Below, in pieces: positions 51,085 to 61,502 of a DNA stretch of 64,000 bases. This DNA comes from Berghia stephanieae (taxonomy: Eukaryota; Mollusca; Gastropoda; Nudibranchia; Aeolidiidae), in the NCBI GenBank assembly GCA_034508935.3, contig CM067453.1:27504473-27568472 (forward strand), read 5' to 3'. The stretch's first letter is position 1. Each line of letters starts with the position of its first letter. Made by a program: the position numbers and the translations under genes. The notes under the pieces were generated by a model. It was not told where the DNA came from and ran no database searches. It was given only the letters and a program-made list of their open reading frames with translations.

Positions 51085-51482
51085 TCTCTTACTAACTACT
51101 AACCTACTACTATACTACTACTAAATCTAACTACTACTACTAAACTTACTACACTACTACTACTACTACTACTATACTACTACACTACTACTACTACTAA
51201 CCTACTATTTACTACTACTACTACTATACTTACTATACTACTACTAACTACTACTACAACTACATACTACATACTCTACTCATACTACTACTACTATACT
51301 ACTACTACTACTACTACTACTACTATACTACTACTATACTACTACTACTACTACTACTACTTTCTACTACTACTACTCACTATACAACTATACTACTACT
51401 ATCTACTACTACTACTCTACATACTACTTACTATACTACTACTAACTACTACTACTACTACAACTTATACTACTACCACTAC

Positions 51483-51525
<43 letters not shown>

Positions 51526-51658
51526 ATATTACGTATTATAGCTAAGTAATACTACTAATTCTACTACTACTACTATCTACTACACTACTACTACTACTAT
51601 ACTACTACTACTACTACTACTCACTACTACTACTATACTACTACTACTACTACTACTA

Positions 51659-51703
<45 letters not shown>

Positions 51704-51760
51704 CTACTACTACTATACTACTATACTATACTACTACTATATACTACTACTATACTACTA

Positions 51761-51827
<67 letters not shown>

Positions 51828-51897
51828 AACTACTACTACTACTACTACTTACTACTACTACTACTACTACATACTACTACTACTACTACTACTACTA

Positions 51898-51949
<52 letters not shown>

Positions 51950-52009
51950 ACTACCTACATACTACTACTAACTACTACTACTACTACTACTACTACTATA
52001 CTACTACTA

Positions 52010-52077
<68 letters not shown>

Positions 52078-52079
52078 TA

Positions 52080-52118
<39 letters not shown>

Positions 52119-52131
52119 ATACTACTACTAT

Positions 52132-52179
<48 letters not shown>

Positions 52180-52259
52180 TACCTACTATACTACTACTAC
52201 TACTACTATCTACTATACTACACTACTACTACTACTACATACTACTAACTACTACTACT

Positions 52260-52291
<32 letters not shown>

Positions 52292-52311
52292 TTAACTACT
52301 TACTACTACTA

Positions 52312-52362
<51 letters not shown>

Positions 52363-52668
52363 ACTAACTACTACACTACTACTACTACTACTACTACCTA
52401 CTATATCTACTATTACTACTCACTACTACTACTACTACTACTACTACATACTACTACTACTACTACTACTATACTACTACACTATTTACTACTACTATAC
52501 TACTACTACTACTACTACTACTACTACATATACTTACTACTACTACTACACTACTACTAACTACTATACTACTAACTACTACTACACATACAACTACAAC
52601 AACTACTACAACTACTACTAACTACACTACCTACTACTACTATTACTCTACTACTACTACTACTCTAC

Positions 52669-52704
<36 letters not shown>

Positions 52705-52850
52705 TTACTACTATCTAACTACTACTAACTTATACTACTACTACTATTACTACTACTACATACTACTACTACTACTACATACTACTACTACTATACTACT
52801 ATACTACTACTACTACTACTAACTACTACTACTACTACTACTACTCACTA

Positions 52851-52894
<44 letters not shown>

Positions 52895-52918
52895 TACTAC
52901 TACTACTACTATACCACT
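51085..52918. repeat. 1.8 kb (TAC)n satellite
   Basis: Almost pure ACT/TAC triplets, broken at short irregular intervals by single-base losses or gains (TATAC, CTAACT, TTACT). The interruptions are not periodic, as expected of either old slippage or uncorrected long-read errors. Confidence 0.97.
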
Positions 52919-53079
52919 AATACTTTTAAAATTATTGTTGTCATCTAACACAGTTTTGATGACAATGTTTATGGAGTTGCTGGGACGGCCCTACGATAGC
53001 ATGGCCTAACAACCTCTTGTAGTTGTTTCCCTTGTTAAGAAATGGCCGACGTGCTAAGAAGGTACGTATTTTATTGCTG

Positions 53080-53895
53080 ATTTCTCATATCATATCATAT
53101 CATATCATGTCATATCATATCATAATCATATAGTCATATCATATCATATCATATCATATCATATCATATCATATTCATATCATATCATATCATATCATAT
53201 CATATCATATCATATATATCATATCAATATATCATATCATGTATATCATATCGTATCATATCATATCTATCGGTATCGTATCGTATCATATCATATCATA
53301 TCATTCATATCATATCATATCATCATCATTCATATCGATGTATCGTATCGTATCGTATCATGTCATATCATATCATATCATCATTCATATCATATCATAT
53401 CATATCATATCATATCATGTCATATCATATCATATCATATCATATCATTATCATATCATATCATATCATATCATGTCATACATATCGTATCATATCATAT
53501 CGTATCGTATCGTATCGTATCATATCATATCATTTAGTATCGTATCATATCGTATCATATCATATCATATCGTATCGTATCGTATCATATCATATCATTT
53601 AGTATCGTATCATATCGTATCATATCATATCATATCGTTTCGTATCGTATCGTATCATATCATATCATTTAGTATCGTATCATATCGTATCATATCATAT
53701 CATATCATATCGTATCGTATCGTATCGTATCATATCATATCATTGAGTATCGTATCATATCGTATCATATCATATCGTATCGTATCGTATCGTATCGTAT
53801 CGTATCATATCATATCATTTAGTATCGTATCATATCGTATCGTGTCACAATGTCATATCATATTATCGTATCATATCATATCATATCGTTTCAGT
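53080..53895. repeat. 0.8 kb (CATAT)n pentamer satellite
   Basis: CATAT units grade into CGTAT variants. From about 53,480 there is a higher-order repeat of about 115 bp beginning TTTAGTATCGTATCATATCG. Tyr-His-Ile-Ser ORFs across it are compositional. Confidence 0.95.
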
Positions 53896-53959
53896 GATAG
53901 GGATTTAAAATGGACCAACTGAAATGCCCTAATATGCCTTAAAACATAAGAAACAATAT

Positions 53960-54475
53960 ATTGACATTATACATTGAACCCGATGCTAAAAATACAATTA
54001 GTTTTAGGCTGGATTTATAAACTTCAGTCAGAATATGCCCTCTTTGGAGAGAGAAGGTTTTGATCCATAATTCCAGAAAACTTAAATTCTCCAATTCTAA
54101 ATATTTTGAGGAACTGCTAAACTCAATAAAATGGGAAATGTGGGCTATTTACCATCAGCGCCTCGAATACTATGATTTATTTATTATCCACAAAGCTTAT
54201 TATTTCTTGATTTCTTTCCTCAGAATGGCAAAGGGTCATTTGGTTTTATGGGCTTCTCAAGAATTTAACGATCAACACTGATAAAGGAGAAAGACCATTC
54301 GATAGCCTAGCTCCATTTATGTTTGTTGCATTCTTTTTTAAAGTTTTGTATAAAAATGAATATGATAGCTTTAAAAAGTTGTTTTGTTTAAACTAATTTC
54401 CACGGAACGTTTCGGGATCAAATCAAAATAATTCTCAGCTAACAGAAAAGACAAATAAAACGATGTTATTGTTGT
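53960..54475. other. Unassigned interval
   Basis: No family recognised. The ORF at 54,060-54,281 has no motif. Confidence 0.45.
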
Positions 54476-54515
54476 TGACTGAAGAAGGATTTTGAGCCCG
54501 AAATTTTCCATGTTT
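54476..54515 (+). ncRNA. Hammerhead-like ribozyme core (Penelope-type)
   Basis: GACTGAAGAAGGATTTTGAG then CCCGAAATTTTCC: exact CTGANGA and GAAA boxes with a GG/CC stem between. Same layout as 37,115 (-). Confidence 0.42.
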
Positions 54516-55020
54516 AAGTATTTTGTTCAATTTCGACGCTGTTGAGCTAATTTTTGTTCAGTGCTTTTTTTACAACCCACAGCTTCTAGACAGCTTGGTA
54601 ATGTTTACTTTGATGTGTGTTGATTATTTTGGAATAATATCGCATTAAAATTTGATCTCGAAAACAGCTTTGGGTAAGATATCATAATTTACTGTAATGT
54701 TTGCATTTGTTTATTTATTGAATTCATTTCGATTGATTTTTCGTAATTCATATCAATTCTTTGTTTTTAGTTATCCACATATTATGTATTCATGTATTTA
54801 TTTTTCTATTGTTGGTATTTTTTCTATAATTTGTACTTATTCGTCATTTTGCATTTATTTATAAATTTGGTCTTTAAATTATAAAAACTAATGTTATTAT
54901 TTCATGTTGTTTGTTTTTTAGGTTTTTTCTTTATCCAAATAAAATTCCATTGGAAATTATTAGTTACATGGGGAAATTGCTACTTTAAAAAAAATATTTT
55001 TTTTTCCAATTAAACAAATT
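54516..55020. other. Unassigned AT-rich interval
   Basis: Nothing recognised. Confidence 0.5.
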
Positions 55021-55024
55021 GAGA

Positions 55025-55291
55025 TTTTTGAGCTTTTCAACGCATGCTCAAAGTGCCAATAGCAACACCCAACATATAGGGCGAGACATGACGCCTGTTA
55101 GGCGATATTACAAATTTTTCGGACAGAGACAACGCTGTTAACGACTAGGTACTCATTTACACCTGAGTACGGTGAGAGAATGTGGGTAAAAAGCCCTTTC
55201 CAAGGACTCAACTATGAGCCGAGCGAGGTTCGAACCCAGGACCTTCCGATCCGAAAGCGAGTGTCATACCACAAGACCATATAGCTGCACA
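55025..55291 (-). repeat. SINE-A copy, tail shortened
   Basis: GAGACATGACGCCTGTTAGG, GAGGTTCGAACCCAGGACC, ACCATATAGCTGCAC. The tail keeps only GAGCTTTTCAACGCATGCTC. Confidence 0.85.
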
Positions 55292-55391
55292 AATGGAGAC
55301 AATTGCCACATTTTTTTTCCTCAAATTTTTTTCCAACATTTACAAAGTGGAGAAAATTGTTTTTTTTTTTTTACTTGATATAAAGAGTAAC

Positions 55392-55570
55392 TTACTTCTT
55401 AGAGGAAAAAGGGGCGTCCAAAGACTAGATGGATGAATAGGGTGAAGGACGATGTGAAAGAACTGGGCCTGGAGGAAGATGTTACATGTACAATGAACCT
55501 AGATGCATGGAGATGTGGCATTCATTATGACAATTCTGCAAAAATGCGGGATAAGCTGAAAGAAGGAGAA
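55392..55570 (+). pseudogene. RTE-like LINE C-terminal fragment
   Basis: Reads RGKRGRPKTRWMNRVKDDVK, then ELGLEEDVTC and WRCGIHYDNSAKM, the usual R.RGRP..RW...V..D...LG pattern at the end of RTE-like ORF2. Truncated at both sides. Confidence 0.7.
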
Positions 55571-55734
55571 GCAGAAACTTGTTACTTTTTTTTCAAAGTG
55601 GAGACAATTGCTAATTCTTTTTTTTTTCAAAGATTTACTATCGCATGCTGAACAAACACCAGAGGATCTCAGAGGATTTCGATATCTCATACCTCACAAG
55701 TAGAAGGATTGGCATCGATCCCGAGCTCAGAGCC

Positions 55735-56470
55735 AACAGCATCATTTCCCATGCAGGATGAGGTGACAGCATCATTTTCCATACAGGATGAGGCGACAGC
55801 ATCATTTCATACAGGATGAGGCGACAGCGTCATTTGCCATGCAGGATGAGGCAACAGCTTCATTTTCCATACAGGATGAGGCGACAGCATCATTTTCCAT
55901 ACAGGATGAGGCGACAGCGTCATTTCCCATGCAGGATGAGGTGACAGCATCATTTTCATACAGATGAGGCGACAGCATCATTTCATACAGGATGAGGCGA
56001 CAGCGTCATTTGCCATGCAGGATGAGGCAACAGCTTCATTTTCCATACAGGATGAGGCGACAGCATCATTTCATACAGGATGAGGCGACAGCGTCATTTG
56101 CCATGCAGGATGAGGCAACAGCTTCATTTTCCATACAGGATGAGGCGACAGCATCATTTTCCATACAGGATGAGGTGACAGCATCATTTTCCATACAGAA
56201 AGAGACAACAGCGTCATTTGCCATGCAGGACGAGGCAACAGCGTCATTTGCCATGCAGGATGAGGTGACAGCGTCATTTGCCATGCAGGACGAGGCAACA
56301 GCGTCATTTGCCATGCAGGATGAGGTGACAGCGTCATTTGCCATGCAGGATTAGGTGACAGTGTCATTTGCCATGCAGGACGAACAGGCAACAGCGTCAT
56401 TTGCCATGCAGGACGAGGCAACAGCGTCATTTGCCATGCAGGATGAGTGACAGTGTCTTTGCCATGCTAG
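55735..56470. repeat. 30 bp minisatellite (about 24 units)
   Basis: Unit CATTTGCCATGCAGGATGAGG plus CGACAGCGT, with a TTTTCCATACAGG variant in the left half. 30 is a multiple of three, so both strands stay open over 56,000-56,430 and read decapeptides such as TASFAMQDEA. Units in the left half carry 1-2 bp indels that break any frame, arguing against coding. Confidence 0.93.
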
Positions 56471-56527
56471 GACGAGGCGCGATTTAATTTACCTTTTTTT
56501 TTCTCAGAATGTGTCATCGCTAATATA

Positions 56528-56790
56528 GGCCCGGTACTCGTTTTACACCTCAGTGCGTTGAGAAAATGTGAGAAAAGAGCCTTTCCCAAGGACTAAACTA
56601 TGCATCGCTCAGAGCGTGACTCAAACCCAGACCCTTCCGATCCGAAGGCGACTGTCAGACCACTAGACTACATAGCCGCACTGTAAAGCACAGGTTACAC
56701 TTTTGTTCGACAGAGACAACGATGATACCAGACAGATACTCATTTTACACTTGAGTGCGGTGAGATAATGTGAATAAAAAAACTTCTACA
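56528..56790 (-). repeat. SINE-A, two partial copies
   Basis: 56,528-56,683 runs from TACTCGTTTTACACCTCAGT to the head ACTACATAGCCGCACTG. 56,700-56,790 repeats the middle segment (CGACAGAGACAACGATGATA to GGTGAGATAATGTGA). Confidence 0.75.
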
Positions 56791-56949
56791 GTGAATCAGC
56801 CTTACGCGCTCACAACGGGAGTCGTGCCAGACGATTTTCATGACACAGAATCACAATGGCGGTCAAGGCGGAGATGCCAAGAAGATTTTTGTGGACTCCT
56901 GAGAACCAATAAAAACACCCCAACAAAACGAGCTTTTAGCGCAATATCC

Positions 56950-57022
56950 ACTGTGGCCGAGAGGTTAAGGCATTACACTGTGACCTGGAAGGAACCGGGT
57001 TCGAGCCCCGCTTCAGGCACTT
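56950..57022 (+). repeat. tRNA-like sequence (SINE head or tRNA relic)
   Basis: GTGGCCGAGAGGTTAAGGCA and GGGTTCGAGCCCCGCTTC are good A and B boxes of Ser/Leu type. The acceptor strands pair at only four of seven positions and the variable arm is irregular, so it is not called as a tRNA gene. It is joined on its left to a SINE-A tail word (GCGCAATATCCACT). Confidence 0.5.
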
Positions 57023-57194
57023 TCTTTTTTTTCCTTGGGCAAGATTATCAACTCCCAATTTGCTCAATTGGACAATATGGGTGATTCCCATTGACCATCA
57101 GATATCTTGTTTGATAAATTATCTATATTCCTTCTTGGAATGCCTAGGCGACGGTATCTTATGATGTCGTGGCGGAAGAGCATCATTTAAATTT

Positions 57195-57467
57195 GATATC
57201 CACGTAAACGTGCTCAAAGCGCTTTTCAAAGACTCCCTGAACAACAGCAACACATGACATGTAGAATGAGACATGACGCCGATATTACAGGTTTTTTCAA
57301 CAGAGACAACGCTGTTAACGGCCAGATTCTTATTTTACACCTGAGTACGGTGAGAGAATGTGAGTAAAGAGCCTTTTCCAAGGACTCAACTATGCGCCGA
57401 GCGAGTCTCGAACCCAGGACCTTCCGATCCGAAAGCGAGTGTCATACCATAAGACCACATAGCCGCA
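57195..57467 (-). repeat. SINE-A copy
   Basis: GATATCCACGTAAACGTGCT, ACGCTGTTAACGGCCAGATT, GCGAGTCTCGAACCCAGGAC, ACCACATAGCCGC. Confidence 0.88.
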
Positions 57468-57484
57468 AAACTGAACAGTGAGGA

Positions 57485-57573
57485 TTAACGATGATAATGA
57501 TGATGATGATGACGACGACGACGATGATGATGACGATGATGACGATGATGATGATGATGACGATGACGTCGAC

Positions 57574-57610
<37 letters not shown>

Positions 57611-57632
57611 GTTATGATGATGATGGTGATCT
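57485..57632. repeat. (GAT)n microsatellite
   Basis: GAT/GAC units give poly-Asp or poly-Met false ORFs. A poly-C run follows at 57,648-57,664. Confidence 0.96.
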
Positions 57633-57750
57633 CAAAAGGACCGCCTCCCCCCCCCCCCCCCCCCGAATGTCCTTTATACCGCCAACTGGGTAATTAGTTC
57701 TCTTCATATCCGCTCTGTCAGATTACAAACATTTTTGTTGCAAATACTTT

Positions 57751-57820
57751 GTAAGAAATGACGTGAGTAGAAAAGGGCCAATGACAATAATAGAGAATAA
57801 AAACTCAATAAGTCGCGAGA
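57751..57820 (-). repeat. SINE-B 3' fragment
   Basis: GTAAGAAATGACGTGAGTAG, AAAAGGGCCAATGACAATAA, AGAGAATAAAAAC. Confidence 0.7.
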
Positions 57821-57867
57821 TGAGCTCAGGACAGTCACTATGTTTGAAACCACTTTTTTTCGGATTA

Positions 57868-58056
57868 GTGGATGGCATCGACTGTAGAGCGTCCCTCTCG
57901 TGGCCAGGCGGTGGTGTCGTAACATTTGGGTTGTGGGTTCGAACCCTCATCGCCGAAAAGTTTATATTCACCATTTGTCTTTTGACACTTTTCTACTCAC
58001 TTCATTTCTTGTTATTATCAACATGAGTGCCTGCTCGACTCATTTTTCTGAATTAA
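57868..58056 (+). repeat. SINE-B, full copy
   Basis: GTGGATGGCATCGACTGTAG, TTGTGGGTTCGAACCCTCAT (B box), CTACTCACTTCATTTCTTG, GAGTGCCTGCTCGACTCATT. Confidence 0.85.
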
Positions 58057-58059
58057 CAT

Positions 58060-58700
58060 ATGAACATTAACATATGTGTGTTGTTTCGATTGATCTGGCG
58101 GGCAGAACTGGTGAATAATTTACTTTAAAGCATACTTACCATTAATAGAATGTCAAGCCGATGTGGTGAAGGTTGGAGGGGGGGGGGGGTGAAAATAATG
58201 CAAAAGGAGATAATCCATGAAATCTTTTAAAGATGTATAATATAGTAGGTTACTTCCCTATACTCATCCCCTAAGGACATTTTGAGATAAGACTAAGGGC
58301 TAACCCAAACCGGAGACTGACTCCGACTACCCGGCACTGCCGTCTTCTGGCGTCTTCCGGATGAAGACGTCGAGCACGGACAAAATACTAAGCATAAAGA
58401 GAAAAGCCGCTAGACCTACCCATACCAAGCACCTGATGTCCTCTGTCGTTTTTTTTTTTTTTCGAGCCAGCATGCCGGCCTGAAGACGTCGGTGTCTGGC
58501 GAGTCGAAACTGTAATAGCTCAGAAGATAGCCGCCACAACGTAGCGCCACTTGGTGAGCAATAGGGGCTAAGTAGTTTTCTTAATGAGAGTGATCGTATG
58601 ATAGAGTGAAACACCCTCATTTATCTGGCTCGCAAAAAAAAAGACTTTTGTTCTTAAACCGTCCACAAATATGTCCTTTGATGACGTTCTTTACAAACAT
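58060..58700. other. Unassigned interval
   Basis: No recognised repeat. A 97-codon minus-strand ORF (58,327-58,620) includes one hydrophobic stretch (WVGLAAFLFMLSILSVLDVF) but crosses a poly-A run and has no other support. Confidence 0.4.
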
Positions 58701-58704
58701 TTAA

Positions 58705-59106
58705 AAATAAGAAATGACGTGAGTAGAAAAGTGCCAGAAGACAACAGAGAATAAAAATTTCGCGGCGGCGACGGGGGCTCAAATCGTAGCCATCGTTAAC
58801 TTATAGCCTGACATTGACCAAAAAATGACGTCAAAATGCCAGTCTTTGGCCACAACAGAAAACAAATCGTGAGTTGTTTTCAATAGTTCAACCAATGGGA
58901 CCACTTGTTTCCACGAGCACTACTAACGACAACTCACTAGGCGGTGCAAAAACCAAATAATGACGTCAAAATGCCATTGTTTTTGGGTTTCAATGTCAGG
59001 CTATAACATATATATAAACCTATCAAACCCGCAACCTTACTGGTACGACAACTGCTCCGCCTGCCGGAGAGAGCGTGACCCTACCGTATGAGCTATCCAC
59101 GATCCC
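58705..59106 (-). repeat. SINE-B split by a T7 element
   Basis: 58,705-58,784 is the SINE-B 3' part (GAAATGACGTGAGTAGAAAA, TTTCGCGGCGGCGACGGGGG). 59,026-59,106 is the head (CCCGCAACCTTACTGGTACG, TACCGTATGAGCTATCCACG). The T7 between them starts CGTAGCCATCGTTAAC. Confidence 0.85.
58785..59010 (+). mobile_element. T7 MITE inside SINE-B
   Basis: Left TTATAGCCTGACATTGACC is mirrored by right TCAATGTCAGGCTATAA. Interior has two AAATGACGTCAAAATGCCA segments and ACCAATGGGACCACTTGTTT. Best evidence in the window for the T7 ends. Confidence 0.85.
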
Positions 59107-59157
59107 AAGAAGTCAGGAAGAGAAGTCTCTAATAAGACTAGGGTTAGAAGCGATCTG

Positions 59158-59308
59158 GGGTCGTGGATAGCCCATACGGTAGAGGCACCCTCTCCCCGGC
59201 CAGGCGGAGTTGTCGTACCAGTAAGGTCGCGGGTTTGAGCCCACATTGCCGCCACGAAATTTCTATTCTCTAATGTCTTCTGGCACTTTTTTTACTCACT
59301 TCATTTCA
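59158..59308 (+). repeat. SINE-B, full copy
   Basis: GGTCGTGGATAGCCCATACG, GGTCGCGGGTTTGAGCCC, TTCTATTCTCTAATGTCTTC, TACTCACTTCATTTCA. It is inverted relative to the preceding copy, only 50 bp away. Confidence 0.85.
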
Positions 59309-59377
59309 CAAACTTTATCGACCCACCTCAGGTTGGACTAAAGTCCAACTTCTCACCAAATTAGCTGTCACAAAAAT

Positions 59378-59542
59378 CGCAAAACTCTCAAACCTGGAAC
59401 TTTAATCAAGGCCTCGCGTGGTCCCAGGTTTGAGAGTTTTTGTCAAGATGAGAGTCATTTAAATCGATGGATAATTGAAGGACGAGTTTTCTGGTCAAAT
59501 TTTTAAATACGTGTCTTTCTAGAATACGGCGGTTAACTGGTT
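59378..59542. repeat. T4 palindrome, left arm truncated
   Basis: AAAACTCTCAAACCTGGAAC is the inner left arm; the right arm GGTCCCAGGTTTGAGAGTTT to CTAGAATACGGCGGTTAACT is whole. Confidence 0.8.
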
Positions 59543-59605
59543 AAAATGAACTTTTACTGTGTGATATGAATTGTAGGAGTATTGAGTACAGAGAAATGCA
59601 TGTAG

Positions 59606-59607
<2 letters not shown>

Positions 59608-59650
<43 letters not shown>
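59608..59650. repeat. (CA)n microsatellite
   Basis: CA units, then CAAA units, ending next to a T1 copy. Confidence 0.95.
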
Positions 59651-59841
59651 AACAAACATATAGATAGATTGAAGTTGACGTCACTCGGGTCTTTGTTATT
59701 GTTTGTTTTTTTGCTACCCATGTTAATGAGTAATTCTCACTAAACTGTATTACTTATTTAATCCTCTTCGGGCCTTGAGGCACATAGGGCATCCACCAGA
59801 CATCTCCATTTTTTGCGATCGGCTGCTTTTGCGGTGGCTGT

Positions 59842-60648
59842 ATAAAAAGCCTTGGAGATCTAGCAATTGATGAACTTCACATATTATTCAACAATATATA
59901 CAATACTGGGAAAATTCCAGAAGATCTCTGTAACTCTATTTTCATAGCAATACCAAAGAAAGCAGGTGCAGTCAGATGCGAAAATTTTAGAACTATAAGT
60001 TTAATAAGCCACATCAACAAAATACTGTTGCGTATAATTATCAACAGGCTAAGGAATAAGATTAACCCCGAAATCGCAGAAGAACAATATGGATTCCAAC
60101 CTGACAGAGGGACAAGGAACGCAATATACCTCCTCCGTGTTTTAAGTGAAAGAGCTATACAGGTTCAGACCCCACTATACCTCTGTTTTGTCGACTACAA
60201 AAAAGCTTTTGATAGAGTACGCCACGGAGAAATACTAAAACAACTGCACTCCATTGGTGCTGATGAGAAAGACCTCAGACTCATGCAAACATTATACTAC
60301 ACCCAGCAGGCATCTATCAAAATCGGAAACTCTACAGGAAATTCCATTCCTATTAAGAAAGGAGTCCGTCAAGGGTGTGTTGCCTCACCAGATCTGTTTA
60401 ATCTATACCAAGAAACAATCATGAGGGGCATAAATAATATGGAGGGAATAAAAGTAGGAGGTCACAACATAAATAATATAAGATACGCAGACGATACGGT
60501 ACTCATTGCAACATCAGAAATCCAACTTCAAAAGATTGTTGACAAAGTGGTAGTAGATAGTGAAGCCAAGGGAATGGAAGTGAATATCACCAAAACGGAA
60601 TGCATGGTAATACAGAAAAACCCCGAAAACAAAACACCTGCAATATAA
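59842..60648 (+). CDS. LINE-b reverse transcriptase, first frame
   Basis: The frame opens at the truncation point and has no true start; the first ATG is at 60,028. RT landmarks in order: IPEDLCNSIFIAIPKKAGAV, NKILLRIIINRL, EEQYGFQPDRGTRNAIYLL, CFVDYKKAFDRVRH, IKKGVRQGCVASPDLFNLYQ, the catalytic IRYADDTVLIA, and EVNITKTECMVI. RTE-like group by these motifs. It runs off frame at 60,648, where the coding sense has already passed to the next frame. Confidence 0.88.
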   Translation: MKSLGDLAIDELHILFNNIYNTGKIPEDLCNSIFIAIPKKAGAVRCENFRTISLISHINKILLRIIINRLRNKINPEIAEEQYGFQPDRGTRNAIYLLRVLSERAIQVQTPLYLCFVDYKKAFDRVRHGEILKQLHSIGADEKDLRLMQTLYYTQQASIKIGNSTGNSIPIKKGVRQGCVASPDLFNLYQETIMRGINNMEGIKVGGHNINNIRYADDTVLIATSEIQLQKIVDKVVVDSEAKGMEVNITKTECMVIQKNPENKTPAI

Positions 60649-61268
60649 CGATTCACGGCGAGCAACTTACCAACGTAGAAAGTTTTAAATACCTAGGTTC
60701 AATAGTGACAACAGATGGAAGATGTAACCGAGACATACGAGCAAGAATAACTCAAGCCAAACAGGCCTTCATGGACCTGGGAAACATTTTGAAAAACAAA
60801 CAGATGTCGTTCGGGATTAGATTCCGAGTCTTGAAGTGCTACGTGTGGCCAATCTTGTTATACGGATGCGAAAGCTGGACTACAAATGCAGAAACACAAA
60901 AGAACATTGAAGCTTTTGAAATGTGGTGCTTGAGAAGGATGCAGAGAATATCGTATACTGCACACAAAACGAACGAAGAAGTGCTAAAACAAACATACCA
61001 ACAAAGGAAACTAATGCCCTTAATAGTGGATCGACAACTATCCTTTTTCGGACACATAGTAAGGAAAGATAAGAATGAATACCTGGCAAGTTGTGGAAAA
61101 ATACCTGGTAAACGCGCCCGGGGGAGACAAAGAAAAACACTCATAGACCAACTGAAGGGCTTCACCAACCTAACAATCCAAGAGCTGTTTGAAAAAGCAA
61201 GAGACAGGGAGGAATGGAGAGAGATAATTCATGCAGTATCCGATGCCTGGACCAGGCATGGAACCTAG
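60600..61268 (+). CDS. LINE-b reverse transcriptase thumb and C-terminal domain, second frame
   Basis: Continues LINE-b after a shift near 60,620-60,645: FKYLGSIVTTDGRCNRDIRA, RITQAKQAFMDLGNIL, VWPILLYGCESWTTNAE, EAFEMWCLRRMQRISYTAHK, RQLSFFGHIVRKDKNEYLA and KRARGRQRKTLIDQLKG, then a stop. No disabling stops inside. The listed start is only where this frame first opens, not a natural start. Confidence 0.88.
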   Translation: MHGNTEKPRKQNTCNITIHGEQLTNVESFKYLGSIVTTDGRCNRDIRARITQAKQAFMDLGNILKNKQMSFGIRFRVLKCYVWPILLYGCESWTTNAETQKNIEAFEMWCLRRMQRISYTAHKTNEEVLKQTYQQRKLMPLIVDRQLSFFGHIVRKDKNEYLASCGKIPGKRARGRQRKTLIDQLKGFTNLTIQELFEKARDREEWREIIHAVSDAWTRHGT

Positions 61269-61502
61269 AAGAAGAAGAAGAAGTATTCCAGGACAGGCCT
61301 GCTTCCTTTAATTCTTTCTCCATGGTCCTTCGCCAGGTTTCTTTGGGTCTTCCCCGCTTTCTCTTCCCATCTGCTGTCCAGTACAGGGCTGTCTTGGGAA
61401 GTGTATTAACCAGACTATAAACGTTCAAGATTAAACAGTTTTGTGTGTTGGTCCGTTATACTTCCGGATGGCAATGTTGTGAGCTTCTTAGCCAAGAGGA
61501 CA

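Larger units (their letters stand above)
59834..61283 (+). mobile_element. LINE-b: RTE-like, 5'-truncated, inserted in LINE-a
   Basis: Starts abruptly inside the RT coding region (SLGDLAIDELHILFNNIYN) and ends in a (GAA)n tail at 61,268-61,283. GTAT occurs at both edges. Only one shift breaks about 1.4 kb of coding sequence, so it is the youngest layer of the nest. Confidence 0.88.
59753..61402 (-). mobile_element. LINE-a: RTE-like 3' fragment, itself interrupted
   Basis: The minus strand on the right piece (61,284-61,402) reads TALYWTADGKRKRGRPKETW and RRTMEKELKEAGLSW. The left piece (59,757-59,833) continues ATAKAADRKKWRCLVDALC and ASRPEED then stop. Together these follow the normal order of an RTE-like C-terminus. 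LINE-b lies between. Confidence 0.85.
59659..61496 (-). mobile_element. T1 MITE split by nested LINEs
   Basis: Left part TATAGATAGATTGAAGTTGA to CACTAAACTGTATTA (about 59,752). Right part TGTATTAACCAGACTATAAA to GAGCTTCTTAGCCAAG. Removing the insert leaves the uninterrupted T1 order seen elsewhere. TGTATTA is present on both sides, a 7 bp target duplication. Confidence 0.9.

Noticed and set aside
51085-53895. CRISPR-like or centromere-like array
   Set aside because: Units of 3 and 5 bp without spacers; simple satellites in eukaryotic DNA.
53239-53922. 227-residue ORF rich in Tyr-His-Ile-Ser
   Set aside because: Pure translation of the CATAT pentamer satellite.
56950-57022. Possible tRNA-Ser or tRNA-Leu gene
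   Set aside because: A and B boxes are good but the acceptor stem pairs poorly and the left flank is a SINE tail word; more likely a SINE head.
57478-57693. Poly-aspartate ORF
   Set aside because: Translation of a GAT microsatellite.
58480-58545. CTGAAGACG...GTCGAAACTG resembling a hammerhead core
   Set aside because: Only a 3 bp stem could be drawn between the two boxes, and its flanks do not resemble the other five hammerhead-like sites.
58327-58620. 97-codon minus-strand ORF with a hydrophobic, membrane-like stretch
   Set aside because: Crosses a poly-A run, has no recognised family, splice context or neighbour support. The hydrophobic stretch alone is not enough.
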